Assembly (NCBI GenBank): GCA_947503275.1
Contig: CANNCZ010000001.1
Span: 1 to 64,000, forward strand
Reading direction: 5' to 3'
From: an uncultured Erythrobacter sp.
GTDB lineage: Bacteria; Pseudomonadota; Alphaproteobacteria; Sphingomonadales; Sphingomonadaceae
Length of the DNA stretch: 64,000 nucleotides
The notes beneath the pieces are model-generated. The model made no database searches, had not been told where the DNA came from, and worked only from the letters and a program-made list of their open reading frames with translations. Below, piece by piece: positions 54,281 to 63,122 of the stretch. Numbering within the stretch: the stretch's first letter is position 1; the number at the start of each line of letters is the position of its first letter. Both the position numbers and the translations under genes were made by a program.

Positions 54281-55471
54281 ATGTCAAAGCCACTGAGACG
54301 TCACCTCACAACACCATCAGCAGCGCTTTATGCGGCTTTGGCTATCGGCGGGTTTGGCGCGAGTACGGTGTCGGCGGCGACACCTGATTGGCGATCAATC
54401 CCTCTCGACGAACAAGCCTTTGATTTTTCTGAAGCCTCGTCTTTTCGCATTGAGAATGTGCAGGGTCGCGAGGCCCTATGCCTTGATGGCGAAGCCTTTG
54501 CGCGTGGCGTCAGTCTCCAAAATGGCTCGATTGCCGTCGACATCGCGAATGATGACCGCCGACGCTTCGCCAACGTCATTTTTCGCGCTGGCACTCGCGA
54601 CAATTACGAGACCGCGTATCTGAGGATGCACAAATCGGGTCAGTTTGATGCGGTGCAATACACGCCGCATCTGAATGGTGAGACCAATTGGCAGCTTTTT
54701 CGAGAAGCTCAATTGCGTGCCGATTTCGGGAATGATCCATGGATCACTTTGCGCGTGGATTTTGCCGGCGACCGCGCCGAAGTGTCTTTGGGCGGCGATG
54801 GTGATGGACCCGCTTTGACCACTGATTTGACGCTTCCTGCTGAAAGCGGCGCGATCGGCCTTCGCACCCTGTTCGAAGGCTGTTTTTCAAACTTCCGATA
54901 TTCTTCGGCCACGCCCTCGTTCGATACAGGGGGCGAAGAGCGGGACATGTCGCCCACTCCCGAACAATCAGCAAACGGCCATATCGAGCAATGGGCATTG
55001 TCCAATCCATTCCCGCTTGCAGAGTGGGCTGGTATCGCTGCCAATCTTCCTCAAAACCCGCAGTGGAGCATCGCTGATGTGGAGCGCAACGGGCGCCTGT
55101 TGATCTCACGCTATGTCCAAAAGCAATCGTCGGGCAGCTTTGAAAGGAACCGCCTCGACGCCGTCTATGCAGGCGTGGCAATTCACTCAGACGATGATCA
55201 AGTCGCCGAATTGCAGATCGATGCAAGCGACATGGCGACGGTCTGGCTCAATGGATCGGTGCTCTATTCCTTCGACAACAGCTTTCGCGCCAAGGGACCG
55301 CTCTTTCGGGGGGATTTTGATGCGACTAAGCAATCGCTGAGCTTGAGGCTGAATGAAGGCAGGAATGAGCTGATCGTCCTAATCGCCGAACGCGCGAATG
55401 GATGGGGTCTTGCCGGTCGTGTGTCGGCGGAGAATCCTGTGAGCATTGAAGCGATTGACGCGGGCCAATGA
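54281..55471 (+). CDS. Secreted protein with lectin/glucanase-like fold, uncharacterised
   Basis: 396 residues. A signal peptide (about 1-32, STVSA/AT) precedes a beta-sandwich (about 40-205) with FSIEN-like FRIENVQGREALCLDGEAFA, NVIFRAGTRDNYETAYLRMHKSG and WITLRVDF. This looks like a concanavalin-like or DUF1080-type jelly roll. A second half (about 240-390; WSIADVERNGRLLISRYVQ, WLNGSVLYSFDN) has a beta pattern similar to galactose-binding-like folds. No catalytic residues can be proposed. It lies divergent from an AraC regulator and upstream of a 129-residue protein. Family uncertain. Confidence 0.6.
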   Translation: MSKPLRRHLTTPSAALYAALAIGGFGASTVSAATPDWRSIPLDEQAFDFSEASSFRIENVQGREALCLDGEAFARGVSLQNGSIAVDIANDDRRRFANVIFRAGTRDNYETAYLRMHKSGQFDAVQYTPHLNGETNWQLFREAQLRADFGNDPWITLRVDFAGDRAEVSLGGDGDGPALTTDLTLPAESGAIGLRTLFEGCFSNFRYSSATPSFDTGGEERDMSPTPEQSANGHIEQWALSNPFPLAEWAGIAANLPQNPQWSIADVERNGRLLISRYVQKQSSGSFERNRLDAVYAGVAIHSDDDQVAELQIDASDMATVWLNGSVLYSFDNSFRAKGPLFRGDFDATKQSLSLRLNEGRNELIVLIAERANGWGLAGRVSAENPVSIEAIDAGQ

Positions 55472-55525
55472 CGTTTGCGCAGGAGCGCAATTCAGCTCCC
55501 TTGCCCACACACCCGGAGGAAACAG

Positions 55526-55915
55526 ATGTTTCGCTGGCTTGAGAAGACGATCAAGAAAAGCCGGTCAACTGTAATGACCGCGCCGGGCGTGCTGAAAATC
55601 CACAACGCCGAGGCCAAGTTTCGCAGCACCTCCAATGATCGCCGATCACCATATGGCAAGCTATCACAAGATCGTTGGAGCGATGGGCAGGAGCGCTTTA
55701 GTCTGACCCTCCGCAACCTGCCCGATACTCATGGTGGCAAAGTGCGCCTCCTGAGCGAAGGCAATCTTGTCGCTGAGTTTGACGTGTCCGGCTCCACACT
55801 TAAATTTCAATGGAAGGGCTATTCCAGCGAGGATATCCCGCTCATCGCCATTGGTGCCTGCGTCACGATTGAGGCTGGCTCAACGGTTCTCAACGCCATT
55901 GTGGAAGCTGACTGA
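55526..55915 (+). CDS. Uncharacterised 129-residue protein
   Basis: Start ATG with a strong CGGAGGA site 6 nt upstream. A basic N-terminus (MFRWLEKTIKKSR) leads into predicted beta strands with RSPYGKLSQDRWSDGQERFSLTLRNLP and an acidic/hydrophobic C-terminal. No signal peptide, no family recognised. It follows the 54281 gene by 54 nt and may share its transcript. Confidence 0.7.
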   Translation: MFRWLEKTIKKSRSTVMTAPGVLKIHNAEAKFRSTSNDRRSPYGKLSQDRWSDGQERFSLTLRNLPDTHGGKVRLLSEGNLVAEFDVSGSTLKFQWKGYSSEDIPLIAIGACVTIEAGSTVLNAIVEAD

Positions 55916-55974
55916 TCGTGTCCTAGGATTTGGCGCTATTGAGAGGTCAAGGTTGTCGTTGGTGTGGCCGATGA

Positions 55975-56155
55975 GGGGCACTGTCAGAGCACATGCACCG
56001 GTTAGTGAAACGCGCTTGAAAGGGTAGGGCAGGGCGGTGCCCAGACTCAGGAAAGCCGCCACCTGCCGTTTCGACGAAGAGGGAGGGTTATGCTGTGGTT
56101 CCGACAGATAAGCAGCCCGCAGAAGTTTGCTTCTGTCCACGGCAACGTCCACAAT
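55975..56155 (+). repeat. Dispersed intergenic repeat, copy C (most complete)
   Basis: Core 55975-56043: GGGGCACTGTCAGAGC ... GTTAGTGAAACGCGCTTG ... AGGGCAGGGCGGTGCCC, with outer arms GGCAC and GTGCC. A second block (about 56098-56155) reads GTTCCGACAGATAAGCAG and CTTCTGTCCAC as in copy B but with a 54-nt insertion between the blocks. It lies between the 129-residue gene and the convergent end of the AmpG-like gene. Confidence 0.75.
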
Positions 56156-57489
56156 CAATCCTGATGATTGGTGACCAATTGTTCGTCGCCGACGCGAGCG
56201 AGCAGACACAGCAGCAATCCAATCACGCTGGTCGCGCTCATGAACAGATAGGTTGCAGAATAGCCGCCCATCTCGATCACAAAGCCGGAGTTTGCCGAGT
56301 AGATGGAGCGCGCGAAATTGGCGCTCGCCATAAACAAGGCGAACTGCGATGCGGCGACCGCTGGATTGCAGATGCGCATCGCCCAAGTGATCAAAGTGAT
56401 CATGCCTGAAAGCGATAGGGCGTAGATCGCCCCGTCATAGATCATAAACGGGGCGTCGCCTTGCCAGCTTGGCAAACTCAGACCTGCGGCAGCGGAAAGG
56501 ATCGCCACAGCAGCCACTTGTACGATCACCGCTCTAGAAAGGCCGAGCCACAGCACGAGTGGGACTGGCAGTATTAAAGCCGCACCTGCAGCAATCAGAT
56601 TGAGCGCGCCTCGTAAGTTGGAATAGGCTTCGCTGCTCCATCCTAAATGTTGCACTGCCAAGGTGGGGGAAACAGAGTCCGCGAATGCAAAGGGTGCTTG
56701 GACAAAAGCGAGACCTGCAAGGAATAGCAGGACATGGCGATTGAATAGCGACCGGCCCACGCGGCTAATGATCGGCCAGAACGCATCCTGTTGACGCTCT
56801 AGACATTCGGGCGAAGGGGTCCCTGTGGACCATGGCATGAGGCGTTCGCCGGGCCGTTCGCGAAAGATGCCAACAAAAACGCTCGCCACTCCGACAAGGC
56901 TCGCCAAAACCAGCGCGGTTGTCGTGACATCGCCCGACATCAGCAGGCTGCCGGCGATCACACTGCTTATCGCGATGCCGGCCGATTGGCTTGCAAACAT
57001 AACACTGTTGATGGCGGTGCGTTCGCTATTGGGAACAATGTCTACCGCCAACCCATCGACGGCCACATCGTTGAACGCGGCGCATAGGTTTAGAACAAAA
57101 CACAAGCCCGAGAGCAGCGCGATATCGCTGGCCGTCGGCGCAATCATCGCCATGACCAACAACGTGGCCATCATCAGGCCCTGCGCTGCGAGGATCCAAC
57201 TCCGCCTTCGCCCCATTGGCTTGAAGGTGAAACGATCCATCAACAACCCGTTGAAGAGCTTTGCCGACCAAGGGAGCAATGCAAAGGCGACAAATGCCCC
57301 AATTTCGACCGGCGTGGCGCCTTGCGCTGCAAGCCAAGCGGTCAGCGCCACCGTCGTCAATCCAACAGGCACGCCTTGCAGGAAATAGAGCATCATTATC
57401 GTCGCAAAGCGCGCTGGCTTGCTGGTCGTAAGTGCTGGAATATTTTCTATTCGCACAGGCGCCGCCGTTGCGGCCACTGACTGAGTCAT
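56155..57489 (-). CDS. AmpG-like MFS permease
   Basis: 444 residues with about 12 membrane helices. MFS features: LYFLQGVPVGLTTVALTAWLAAQG in helix 1, LMDRFTFKPMGRRRSWIL as loop 2-3 signature, and NDVAVDGLAVDIVPNSERTAINSVMF, typical of the AmpG/PAT group that imports anhydromuropeptides or acetyl-CoA. Substrate therefore plausibly a cell-wall fragment, but no ampC/ampR genes are nearby. An intrinsic terminator separates it from the secreted protein encoded upstream. Regulation unknown. Confidence 0.85.
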   Translation of the reverse strand: MTQSVAATAAPVRIENIPALTTSKPARFATIMMLYFLQGVPVGLTTVALTAWLAAQGATPVEIGAFVAFALLPWSAKLFNGLLMDRFTFKPMGRRRSWILAAQGLMMATLLVMAMIAPTASDIALLSGLCFVLNLCAAFNDVAVDGLAVDIVPNSERTAINSVMFASQSAGIAISSVIAGSLLMSGDVTTTALVLASLVGVASVFVGIFRERPGERLMPWSTGTPSPECLERQQDAFWPIISRVGRSLFNRHVLLFLAGLAFVQAPFAFADSVSPTLAVQHLGWSSEAYSNLRGALNLIAAGAALILPVPLVLWLGLSRAVIVQVAAVAILSAAAGLSLPSWQGDAPFMIYDGAIYALSLSGMITLITWAMRICNPAVAASQFALFMASANFARSIYSANSGFVIEMGGYSATYLFMSATSVIGLLLCLLARVGDEQLVTNHQD

Positions 57490-57508
57490 GTGATCTCTCG
57501 ATTGTTGC

Positions 57509-57555
57509 TAAAAAGCCCGGCGGACACTCGGGACTGGAGAGCATCCGCCGGGCTT
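57509..57555 (-). terminator. Rho-independent terminator
   Basis: Perfect 12-bp inverted repeat (AAGCCCGGCGGA / TCCGCCGGGCTT) followed on the minus strand by TTTTT. It terminates the 57571-58017 gene ahead of the AmpG-like gene. Confidence 0.9.
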
Positions 57556-57570
57556 AAGGACACTGCGGAA

Positions 57571-58017
57571 TTAGCGCGGTGTGTACTCTTGAAGCAGCAT
57601 TGAGCTCATCACGGTACGGTATTCTGCGCGATCGCCCGATTCTGAAATCAATTGTTGGACGCTTCGTTGGGCAAATTCATTCATCTGCGTGTTACGACGT
57701 TCTTGTTCGGCTTTGTCGGCAAACGCAGCAAACGTTGTCGTCAGGTAGATGTGTGGTTCACCTTCACGCGGATTAACGTTGATCAGAATCTCATAGTCTG
57801 TGATCCAGCCTTGCGTTTTTGCATATTCCTGAAGGCGCACCCAATTGTCCGCTAGATGCTGCGCATACTGGAATTCGGCCCCGTCATTCACAAAGATACC
57901 GCTGACTTCCGTATATTCGCCGGCCTCCAACGGGAATTCTTGCGCAACCGCTGATGTGGCGAAAGGCAGTGTCACTGCCAAAGCGGCGGCAGTCATAAGA
58001 GTTTTAAAGGTGTTCAT
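57571..58017 (-). CDS. Secreted 148-residue protein, uncharacterised
   Basis: Start at ATG 58017 with GGGGAAA before it. Signal peptide (about 1-25, SAVA/QE). Mature part is mixed alpha/beta with VSGIFVNDGAEFQYAQHLADNWVRLQEYAKTQGWITDYEI, a charged middle and a C-terminal helix. The pattern looks like a single-domain ferredoxin-like barrel (ABM/EthD-type) but I cannot confirm it. Monocistronic: it has its own terminator. Confidence 0.75.
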   Translation of the reverse strand: MNTFKTLMTAAALAVTLPFATSAVAQEFPLEAGEYTEVSGIFVNDGAEFQYAQHLADNWVRLQEYAKTQGWITDYEILINVNPREGEPHIYLTTTFAAFADKAEQERRNTQMNEFAQRSVQQLISESGDRAEYRTVMSSMLLQEYTPR

Positions 58018-58296
58018 TGGTTTCCCCATTCGTATTGTCGCAATTGGTGACTGCGCCAAAATGCACATGTCCCAATCAGGTGTGGCGCGACCCACGTCAG
58101 GAGCAGGCAAAGCGCTGCCATTGCCCGGTGAACATGCGTTCACAAGGCCCTCATAAAACGGCTATTTTTGTATTTCCCCGCTGCAACACGAATGCCTTGC
58201 CGCTGCCCCGATCGTCAACGGGGCAGAGCGTCAAAAAAACGTCAATTCATCGGTGCTCAGGCCAATTGTGAACACATTAGCTCAATAGAGAGCGGT

Positions 58297-60396
58297 TCAA
58301 GACAATCGCGGATCCGTAGGGATAAGATCAGGCCAGCCAAATCGGTTCCATGCCTCGACCATGCCAGTCTTCTTGGCAAACGCCATAAAGTCCGGATGTC
58401 GGATCGTTCGATTGATTGGATCAATATCAATCCAAAGGGTCATCAGACCGAACATATTGGCTGGGTGGATGCATTCTGAATATATCTTCATTGCCAAATC
58501 GGAATGGCCCATCCAGATCGCAGGAAAGACGATCGAGGAATCGTATGGGTCTTGCATGGTGGCATGAAGACCGTGAAGCAATTGACTGTAGGCGGCGTGA
58601 TCGGCTTCTTCGCCGCTGTAGATTCCTCGTGATGCCAATCTGAAATAGCCATCGCGAGCTGTTTCATCCATCGGCGCAACGCCGGGCGGTCGCATAAAGA
58701 TCGTGTCGAGATAGAAGCGGCTGTCATAATGGCTCTTGGTCGCCGCTTCGCGGTCACCCATCGCCAACTGCACAATCGCAAGGAATACGCCCGGCGCGCC
58801 CATGTCCACCGTCCTTTGACCAACATTGCGTGCCTTTTCCAGCTCACCCAAACCAAGGTAGGCGGCCGTGAGCATCACCAGATTGCGCCAATAAATCGGG
58901 TCCCGGTCCACAGCCTCTTCGATATAGGGCAATGCCTCTTTAGTCTTGCCGAGATAAAGCAGGCAGGAACCAAGCCGCGAGGCGACGTCCGAATTGTTTG
59001 GGTCGCGGGCATAGGCCTCCAGCGCCAACTCAAGTCCGCGCGCCGGATTGAACTGGGTCCATGCATGAACACCCATCACCGAAAAAGCGTGGCCTTGGCC
59101 CGGGTCCAGAGCAATGGCTTTTTCGGCGCAAGCTGCGCCTTCGGCTGATTGCTCGATCCGCCGAAGACTGGGTGTGATTGCGGCGGTCATGATGTGCGCA
59201 TCGGCCAAAGCGGTCCAGCATTCTGCGAATTCCGGATCAATCTCGAGTGCCTTCTCCAGCAGTTCGATGCCGCGTGCCAATGCCCCGTCGATTCCGATCT
59301 TTTGTCTAAGGGCGCTTCCCTGCAAGTAAAGCGCATAGGCTTCGCGGTCGGCGGTCATCCTGCGCGTGGGCGCCGATGTAATTGATTTACCCAGTGCTTT
59401 ACCGATCGAAGCGATGACATTCGAACCGATTACTTTACGCCCCTCGAAGAACTCGGAGACGGATCCAGTGACCACATCCGACCACATTTCTGTACCCGAT
59501 GTCCCTTCGATAAGAGCGACCCGCACTTCCAACTTGTCGGCTCTTCGCCGTACGCTCCCTTCGACCAAGTGAGAGGCGCCCAGTGCAGCCGCCATTTGGG
59601 GCACCGTCCCGCCTTCTTCCGTGACTTTTGCGATCGAAGTGCGCCCAACCAAAGCTATCCCTGCGACGCTGATTAGGCGGGACGACAGCTCATCGATCAC
59701 GCCGTCGGCCAGGAACAATCCGTCGACGAGGTTCTCGTCCTCGCCAAATGGGAGTACAGCGATGACCGTTTGTGTCGACGTATGCGCGGCAGCTTTAAGC
59801 ATGGGAAAGCGGGCCTTCGACGCTTCTAACAAACGCTCTTGCACGCCCGCATCGGCGCGATCCATCGCAGCCGCCAATGCCGATTTAATCCGGGTATCAA
59901 TATGCTCCCGGCGCGCGGCAAGCCAAGCGTCGAACGCTGGGTTGAGTGAAACCCCTTGCAACAACATTAGATTGCCAATCGCGAGCAGTTGCTCAATTCC
60001 TCGGTCCCACTCGTTTTCGTTCAACGCCGCTTCAAGGTCAGTAAGGTCGCTGCTCAGCTTGTCGGTTACGAGTGAGACTTCGTGTCGGGCGATGGTGAGC
60101 GCGCCAATCCCATGGTCGTCCAAATGTTTGCGCAGATCGAGCAGACATTGCCGCAAGCTCGCCTTGGCCTGTGCAGGAAAGCGATCATGCCATAATAACC
60201 GGGTCAGGGCGTCACGGTCTATCGAATGGCCCGGTTGTAAAAACAGGATTGCCAACACCAAAGCCGCGCGGCGGTTTTTGAGTTCGACTGCGACGCCTGC
60301 ATAGGTTTGCACCCGGAATTCACCGAACAAAGCCGCTTTCAGCTCAGCATGCGCCGAAGCCCTTGTGCTCTTGTGATCCAATAAGTCAGCCCCCAA
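58297..60396 (-). CDS. SARP-like winged-helix/TolB-like/TPR regulator
   Basis: 699 residues. N-terminal OmpR/SARP-type winged helix (about 22-100; VELKNRRAALVLAILFLQPGHSIDRDALTRLLW), then a bacterial-transcriptional-activator-like region. A TolB-like/FlgO-like module (about 210-330; TQTVIAVLPFGEDEN, LADGVIDELSSRLISVAGIALVGRTS) is followed by TPR repeats (about 360-660; ALEIDPEFAECWTALADAH, LALEAYARDPNNSDVASRLG). Similar CadC/TolB-TPR regulators act as cytoplasmic transcription factors. The start is a TTG at 60396 with no clear ribosome site, so the N-terminus is uncertain. Target unknown. Confidence 0.78.
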   Translation of the reverse strand: MGADLLDHKSTRASAHAELKAALFGEFRVQTYAGVAVELKNRRAALVLAILFLQPGHSIDRDALTRLLWHDRFPAQAKASLRQCLLDLRKHLDDHGIGALTIARHEVSLVTDKLSSDLTDLEAALNENEWDRGIEQLLAIGNLMLLQGVSLNPAFDAWLAARREHIDTRIKSALAAAMDRADAGVQERLLEASKARFPMLKAAAHTSTQTVIAVLPFGEDENLVDGLFLADGVIDELSSRLISVAGIALVGRTSIAKVTEEGGTVPQMAAALGASHLVEGSVRRRADKLEVRVALIEGTSGTEMWSDVVTGSVSEFFEGRKVIGSNVIASIGKALGKSITSAPTRRMTADREAYALYLQGSALRQKIGIDGALARGIELLEKALEIDPEFAECWTALADAHIMTAAITPSLRRIEQSAEGAACAEKAIALDPGQGHAFSVMGVHAWTQFNPARGLELALEAYARDPNNSDVASRLGSCLLYLGKTKEALPYIEEAVDRDPIYWRNLVMLTAAYLGLGELEKARNVGQRTVDMGAPGVFLAIVQLAMGDREAATKSHYDSRFYLDTIFMRPPGVAPMDETARDGYFRLASRGIYSGEEADHAAYSQLLHGLHATMQDPYDSSIVFPAIWMGHSDLAMKIYSECIHPANMFGLMTLWIDIDPINRTIRHPDFMAFAKKTGMVEAWNRFGWPDLIPTDPRLS

Positions 60397-60800
60397 GGCA
60401 TTTTCATACCGGTCACATATGCGTTTGCAAGCAGATTTGGGCGCGGGTGAGAGGCCGTGTTGAGGCGATGTCCAAGATGCAGGCCTTGCGTTTTCTTATA
60501 GCGACGCGATCACATCCAAGCCTTTACGATAAGGTCTAAGAATTGCGTCAGCAACTGGGCCGGAAGCGGGATTTCTGGTTTAGAATGGTAGCGAGCGAAT
60601 AGCCGCCATTCCGCGATCTGACGCAGAAGCGGATCGTCCATTCACGACCAAATATGTGCCATCCGTTTGAACGCGGTGTCTGCCAAACCAAAATGGTCAA
60701 TGGCTGCTCGGCCAAGCTCCGTGCGGCTCAGCAATATTGCGATTGATGGCCATCAGGAAGAACGAGGAGCGTTGACAAGAGTGATGCCACACTAGATGCT
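60397..60800. other. Gene-free stretch with possible relic frames
   Basis: Minus strand 60510-60641 opens a 43-codon frame (MDDPLLRQIAEWRLFARYHS onward) directly after another short frame ending HIWS-stop. Amino-acid composition looks protein-like, suggesting a decayed gene, but there is no ribosome site and no family is recognised. Nothing else seen. Confidence 0.25.
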
Positions 60801-60819
60801 AATGCAAGTGACTCGCATT
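60801..60819. promoter_or_regulatory. Fur-box-like palindrome
   Basis: AATGCAAGT-G-ACTCGCATT, 8 of 9 positions symmetric, close to the proteobacterial Fur site TGCAAAT-N-ATTCGCA. It lies 26 nt upstream of the hemoglobin-type receptor start, so iron repression is likely. Confidence 0.7.
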
Positions 60820-60845
60820 TGCGATTCGCTATGGAGGAGCATCAC

Positions 60846-63104
60846 TTGTCATCACCCCACCTCAGCTACGCTGCCCGCACAGCATGCTCTGCAATCGCCG
60901 TTATGTCCGCTTGTGCGGCGCAGGCTTCGGACGAGGTCGAAGAAGATCAACAAACCAATCAGAACACTATCACGGTCACCGCGACGCGAGCGCCCGTCAC
61001 GATTGCTGACGCGCCCGCCACAGTGACGGTTTTCGATGCTGAGCAGATTGCGGATGAGCTGGTCACTGACATTCGCGACCTCGTGCGATTTGAACCGGGA
61101 GTTACCGTTCGCCGTGCACCGGCTCGCTTTGGTGCCGCGCTCGGTACGACAGGACGCGCTGGCAATGAGGGTTTCAACATCCGCGGGATCGGCGGCAACC
61201 GCGTACTTATTCAAGTTGATGGCATCCGCGCGCCGCAAGGGTTTGCATTTGGTGCGCAAAGCGTTGGCCGTGACAGCGCCAGCGATCTTGGCCTGATCAA
61301 GTCGGTCGAAATTCTTCGGGGACCTGCCTCCGCTTTCTATGGCAGCGATGGACTAGCCGGAGCGATCAGCTTCACGACATCTGATCCCGAGGACTTCATC
61401 GAGGATGGCAACCGCATTGGCGGCTTTGTGCGCGCGCAATATGGGTCTGCTGATAACGAATTTGCAGGCACCTCTGCCATCGCGGGCAGCTTCGGCGATT
61501 TCTCCGCACTGCTCGCCTATTCGCGGCGCGATTTCGAAGAGCTCGACAATCAAGCCAGCGTCGGCGGCGAGGGCCCCGCACGGACTTTGCCGAATCCGCA
61601 AGAAGGCGAATCCAACGCACTTCTCGGCAAATTAGTGTGGAGCGATGGAAGCCACCGTATCCGCCTAACCGGTGAGTATCTGGAGCGCGAAGTCTTCTCA
61701 GATGTGCTGACCGGGCGGGGTCCGGTGTTTCTGTTTGGACCAACACCAAGCTGGATTGTCGATAATCTGACGGCGTTCGACACAACGCAGCGCACGCGCG
61801 TTTCAGCCGATTGGACATGGACTGCGGATGAGGCGGGAGCAGGTCTTATCGATTACGCCCATCTCGCGGCCTTTTGGCAGGATGGCGAAGACCGCCAATT
61901 CGCCGACGAAGACCGATCCCCAACCGGGGCAACACCCCGGCCTGATCGCGAACGGTTCAACACCTTTGACAATCGCATCTATGGGGCTGTCGCAGATTTC
62001 CGTTCAAGCTTTGACACGGGCGGCGTATCGCACACGCTCTCATTCGGAGGCGACATAAGCTTTACCCGCCAAGAGGGACTTCGGGATGGCGTCGTTCCGC
62101 CATTCGGAGAGAGCTTTCCCAGCCGCGCTTTTCCGGTCACAGACTTTACTCTTGGCGGGATATTTGTCGGTGACGCGATAGAGATCGCGGGCGGCGCGTT
62201 CACACTCTACCCGGCGGTCAGGTTCGATTTCTATGATCTGGACCCAACCGACGATCCGCTTTTGCCGAACTTCGCGGCGACGGGCCAAGATGGCTCACGC
62301 CTCTCTCCCAAAGTCGGCGCAGTCGTCAAACTGGGCAACGGGGATATCCGTCTTTTCGCAAACTACGCGCAAGGGTTTCGTGCGCCAACGCCGAGCCAAG
62401 TGAACAACTTCTTTGAGAACCTGGCATTCGGCTACACCTCCGCTCCCAACCCCGACCTGGAACCAGAGACCAGCGAAACCTTCGAAGGGGGCATCCGCTA
62501 CGGCACTGATCAGGTCGATTTGTCACTCACCGGCTTTGTCGCCGATTATGCCAATTTCATCAGTCAGGAACAGGTCGGCGGTTCCTTCACTCCGTTCGAT
62601 CCAGCCGTCTTTCAATTCGTCAATCTCGACAGTGTGAAAGTGAACGGTGTGGAGGCGAGGGCCAGCTACCAAGCGGAGAACGGTTTTCGTGCTCGGTTCG
62701 CCATCGCCTATGCCGATGGCGAAGTGCAGTCACCCGGCGCGCCTGTCGCTGCACTCTCAACCATTGACCCCCTCAATGCGGTTTTCGGCATCGGCTACCG
62801 CGATCCAGACCGCCGGTTCGGAGGCGAGCTTATCGTCACATACAACGCGCGCAAGGAAGCCAACGAGACAGTCGGCGTTTGCGACGGCACCTGTTTCCGC
62901 CCGTCAGAATTCGCGATCATTGATGCGACGGCATTCTATCGTTTCAACGACACATTCACGCTGCGCGCGGGCCTCTTCAACATCGCGGATGAGACCTATG
63001 CCTACTGGAACGATGTGCGCGGCCTGACCGACACGTCCGACATCACCGAAGCCTTCACCCAACCCGGTCGCAATTTCAGCGTCTCGCTCAGCGCTACTTT
63101 TTGA
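60846..63104 (+). CDS. TonB-dependent hemoglobin/transferrin/lactoferrin-type receptor
   Basis: 752 residues from TTG 60846, chosen because GGAGGAG lies 7 nt upstream and gives a proper signal peptide (AIAVMSACAAQA/SDE). The ATG at 60831 overlaps that ribosome site and is unlikely. TonB box NTITVTATRAP, plug with GFNIRGIGGNRVLIQVDGIR and VEILRGPASAFYGSDGLAGAISF as in TIGR01786 heme/hemoglobin receptors, then the barrel with NPDLEPETSETFEGGIRY and terminal VSLSATF. A Fur-like box precedes it. It probably takes up heme iron. The DUF6607 gene follows after 18 nt. Confidence 0.92.
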   Translation: MSSPHLSYAARTACSAIAVMSACAAQASDEVEEDQQTNQNTITVTATRAPVTIADAPATVTVFDAEQIADELVTDIRDLVRFEPGVTVRRAPARFGAALGTTGRAGNEGFNIRGIGGNRVLIQVDGIRAPQGFAFGAQSVGRDSASDLGLIKSVEILRGPASAFYGSDGLAGAISFTTSDPEDFIEDGNRIGGFVRAQYGSADNEFAGTSAIAGSFGDFSALLAYSRRDFEELDNQASVGGEGPARTLPNPQEGESNALLGKLVWSDGSHRIRLTGEYLEREVFSDVLTGRGPVFLFGPTPSWIVDNLTAFDTTQRTRVSADWTWTADEAGAGLIDYAHLAAFWQDGEDRQFADEDRSPTGATPRPDRERFNTFDNRIYGAVADFRSSFDTGGVSHTLSFGGDISFTRQEGLRDGVVPPFGESFPSRAFPVTDFTLGGIFVGDAIEIAGGAFTLYPAVRFDFYDLDPTDDPLLPNFAATGQDGSRLSPKVGAVVKLGNGDIRLFANYAQGFRAPTPSQVNNFFENLAFGYTSAPNPDLEPETSETFEGGIRYGTDQVDLSLTGFVADYANFISQEQVGGSFTPFDPAVFQFVNLDSVKVNGVEARASYQAENGFRARFAIAYADGEVQSPGAPVAALSTIDPLNAVFGIGYRDPDRRFGGELIVTYNARKEANETVGVCDGTCFRPSEFAIIDATAFYRFNDTFTLRAGLFNIADETYAYWNDVRGLTDTSDITEAFTQPGRNFSVSLSATF

Positions 63105-63122
63105 TTCTAGGAGAATGAACCC

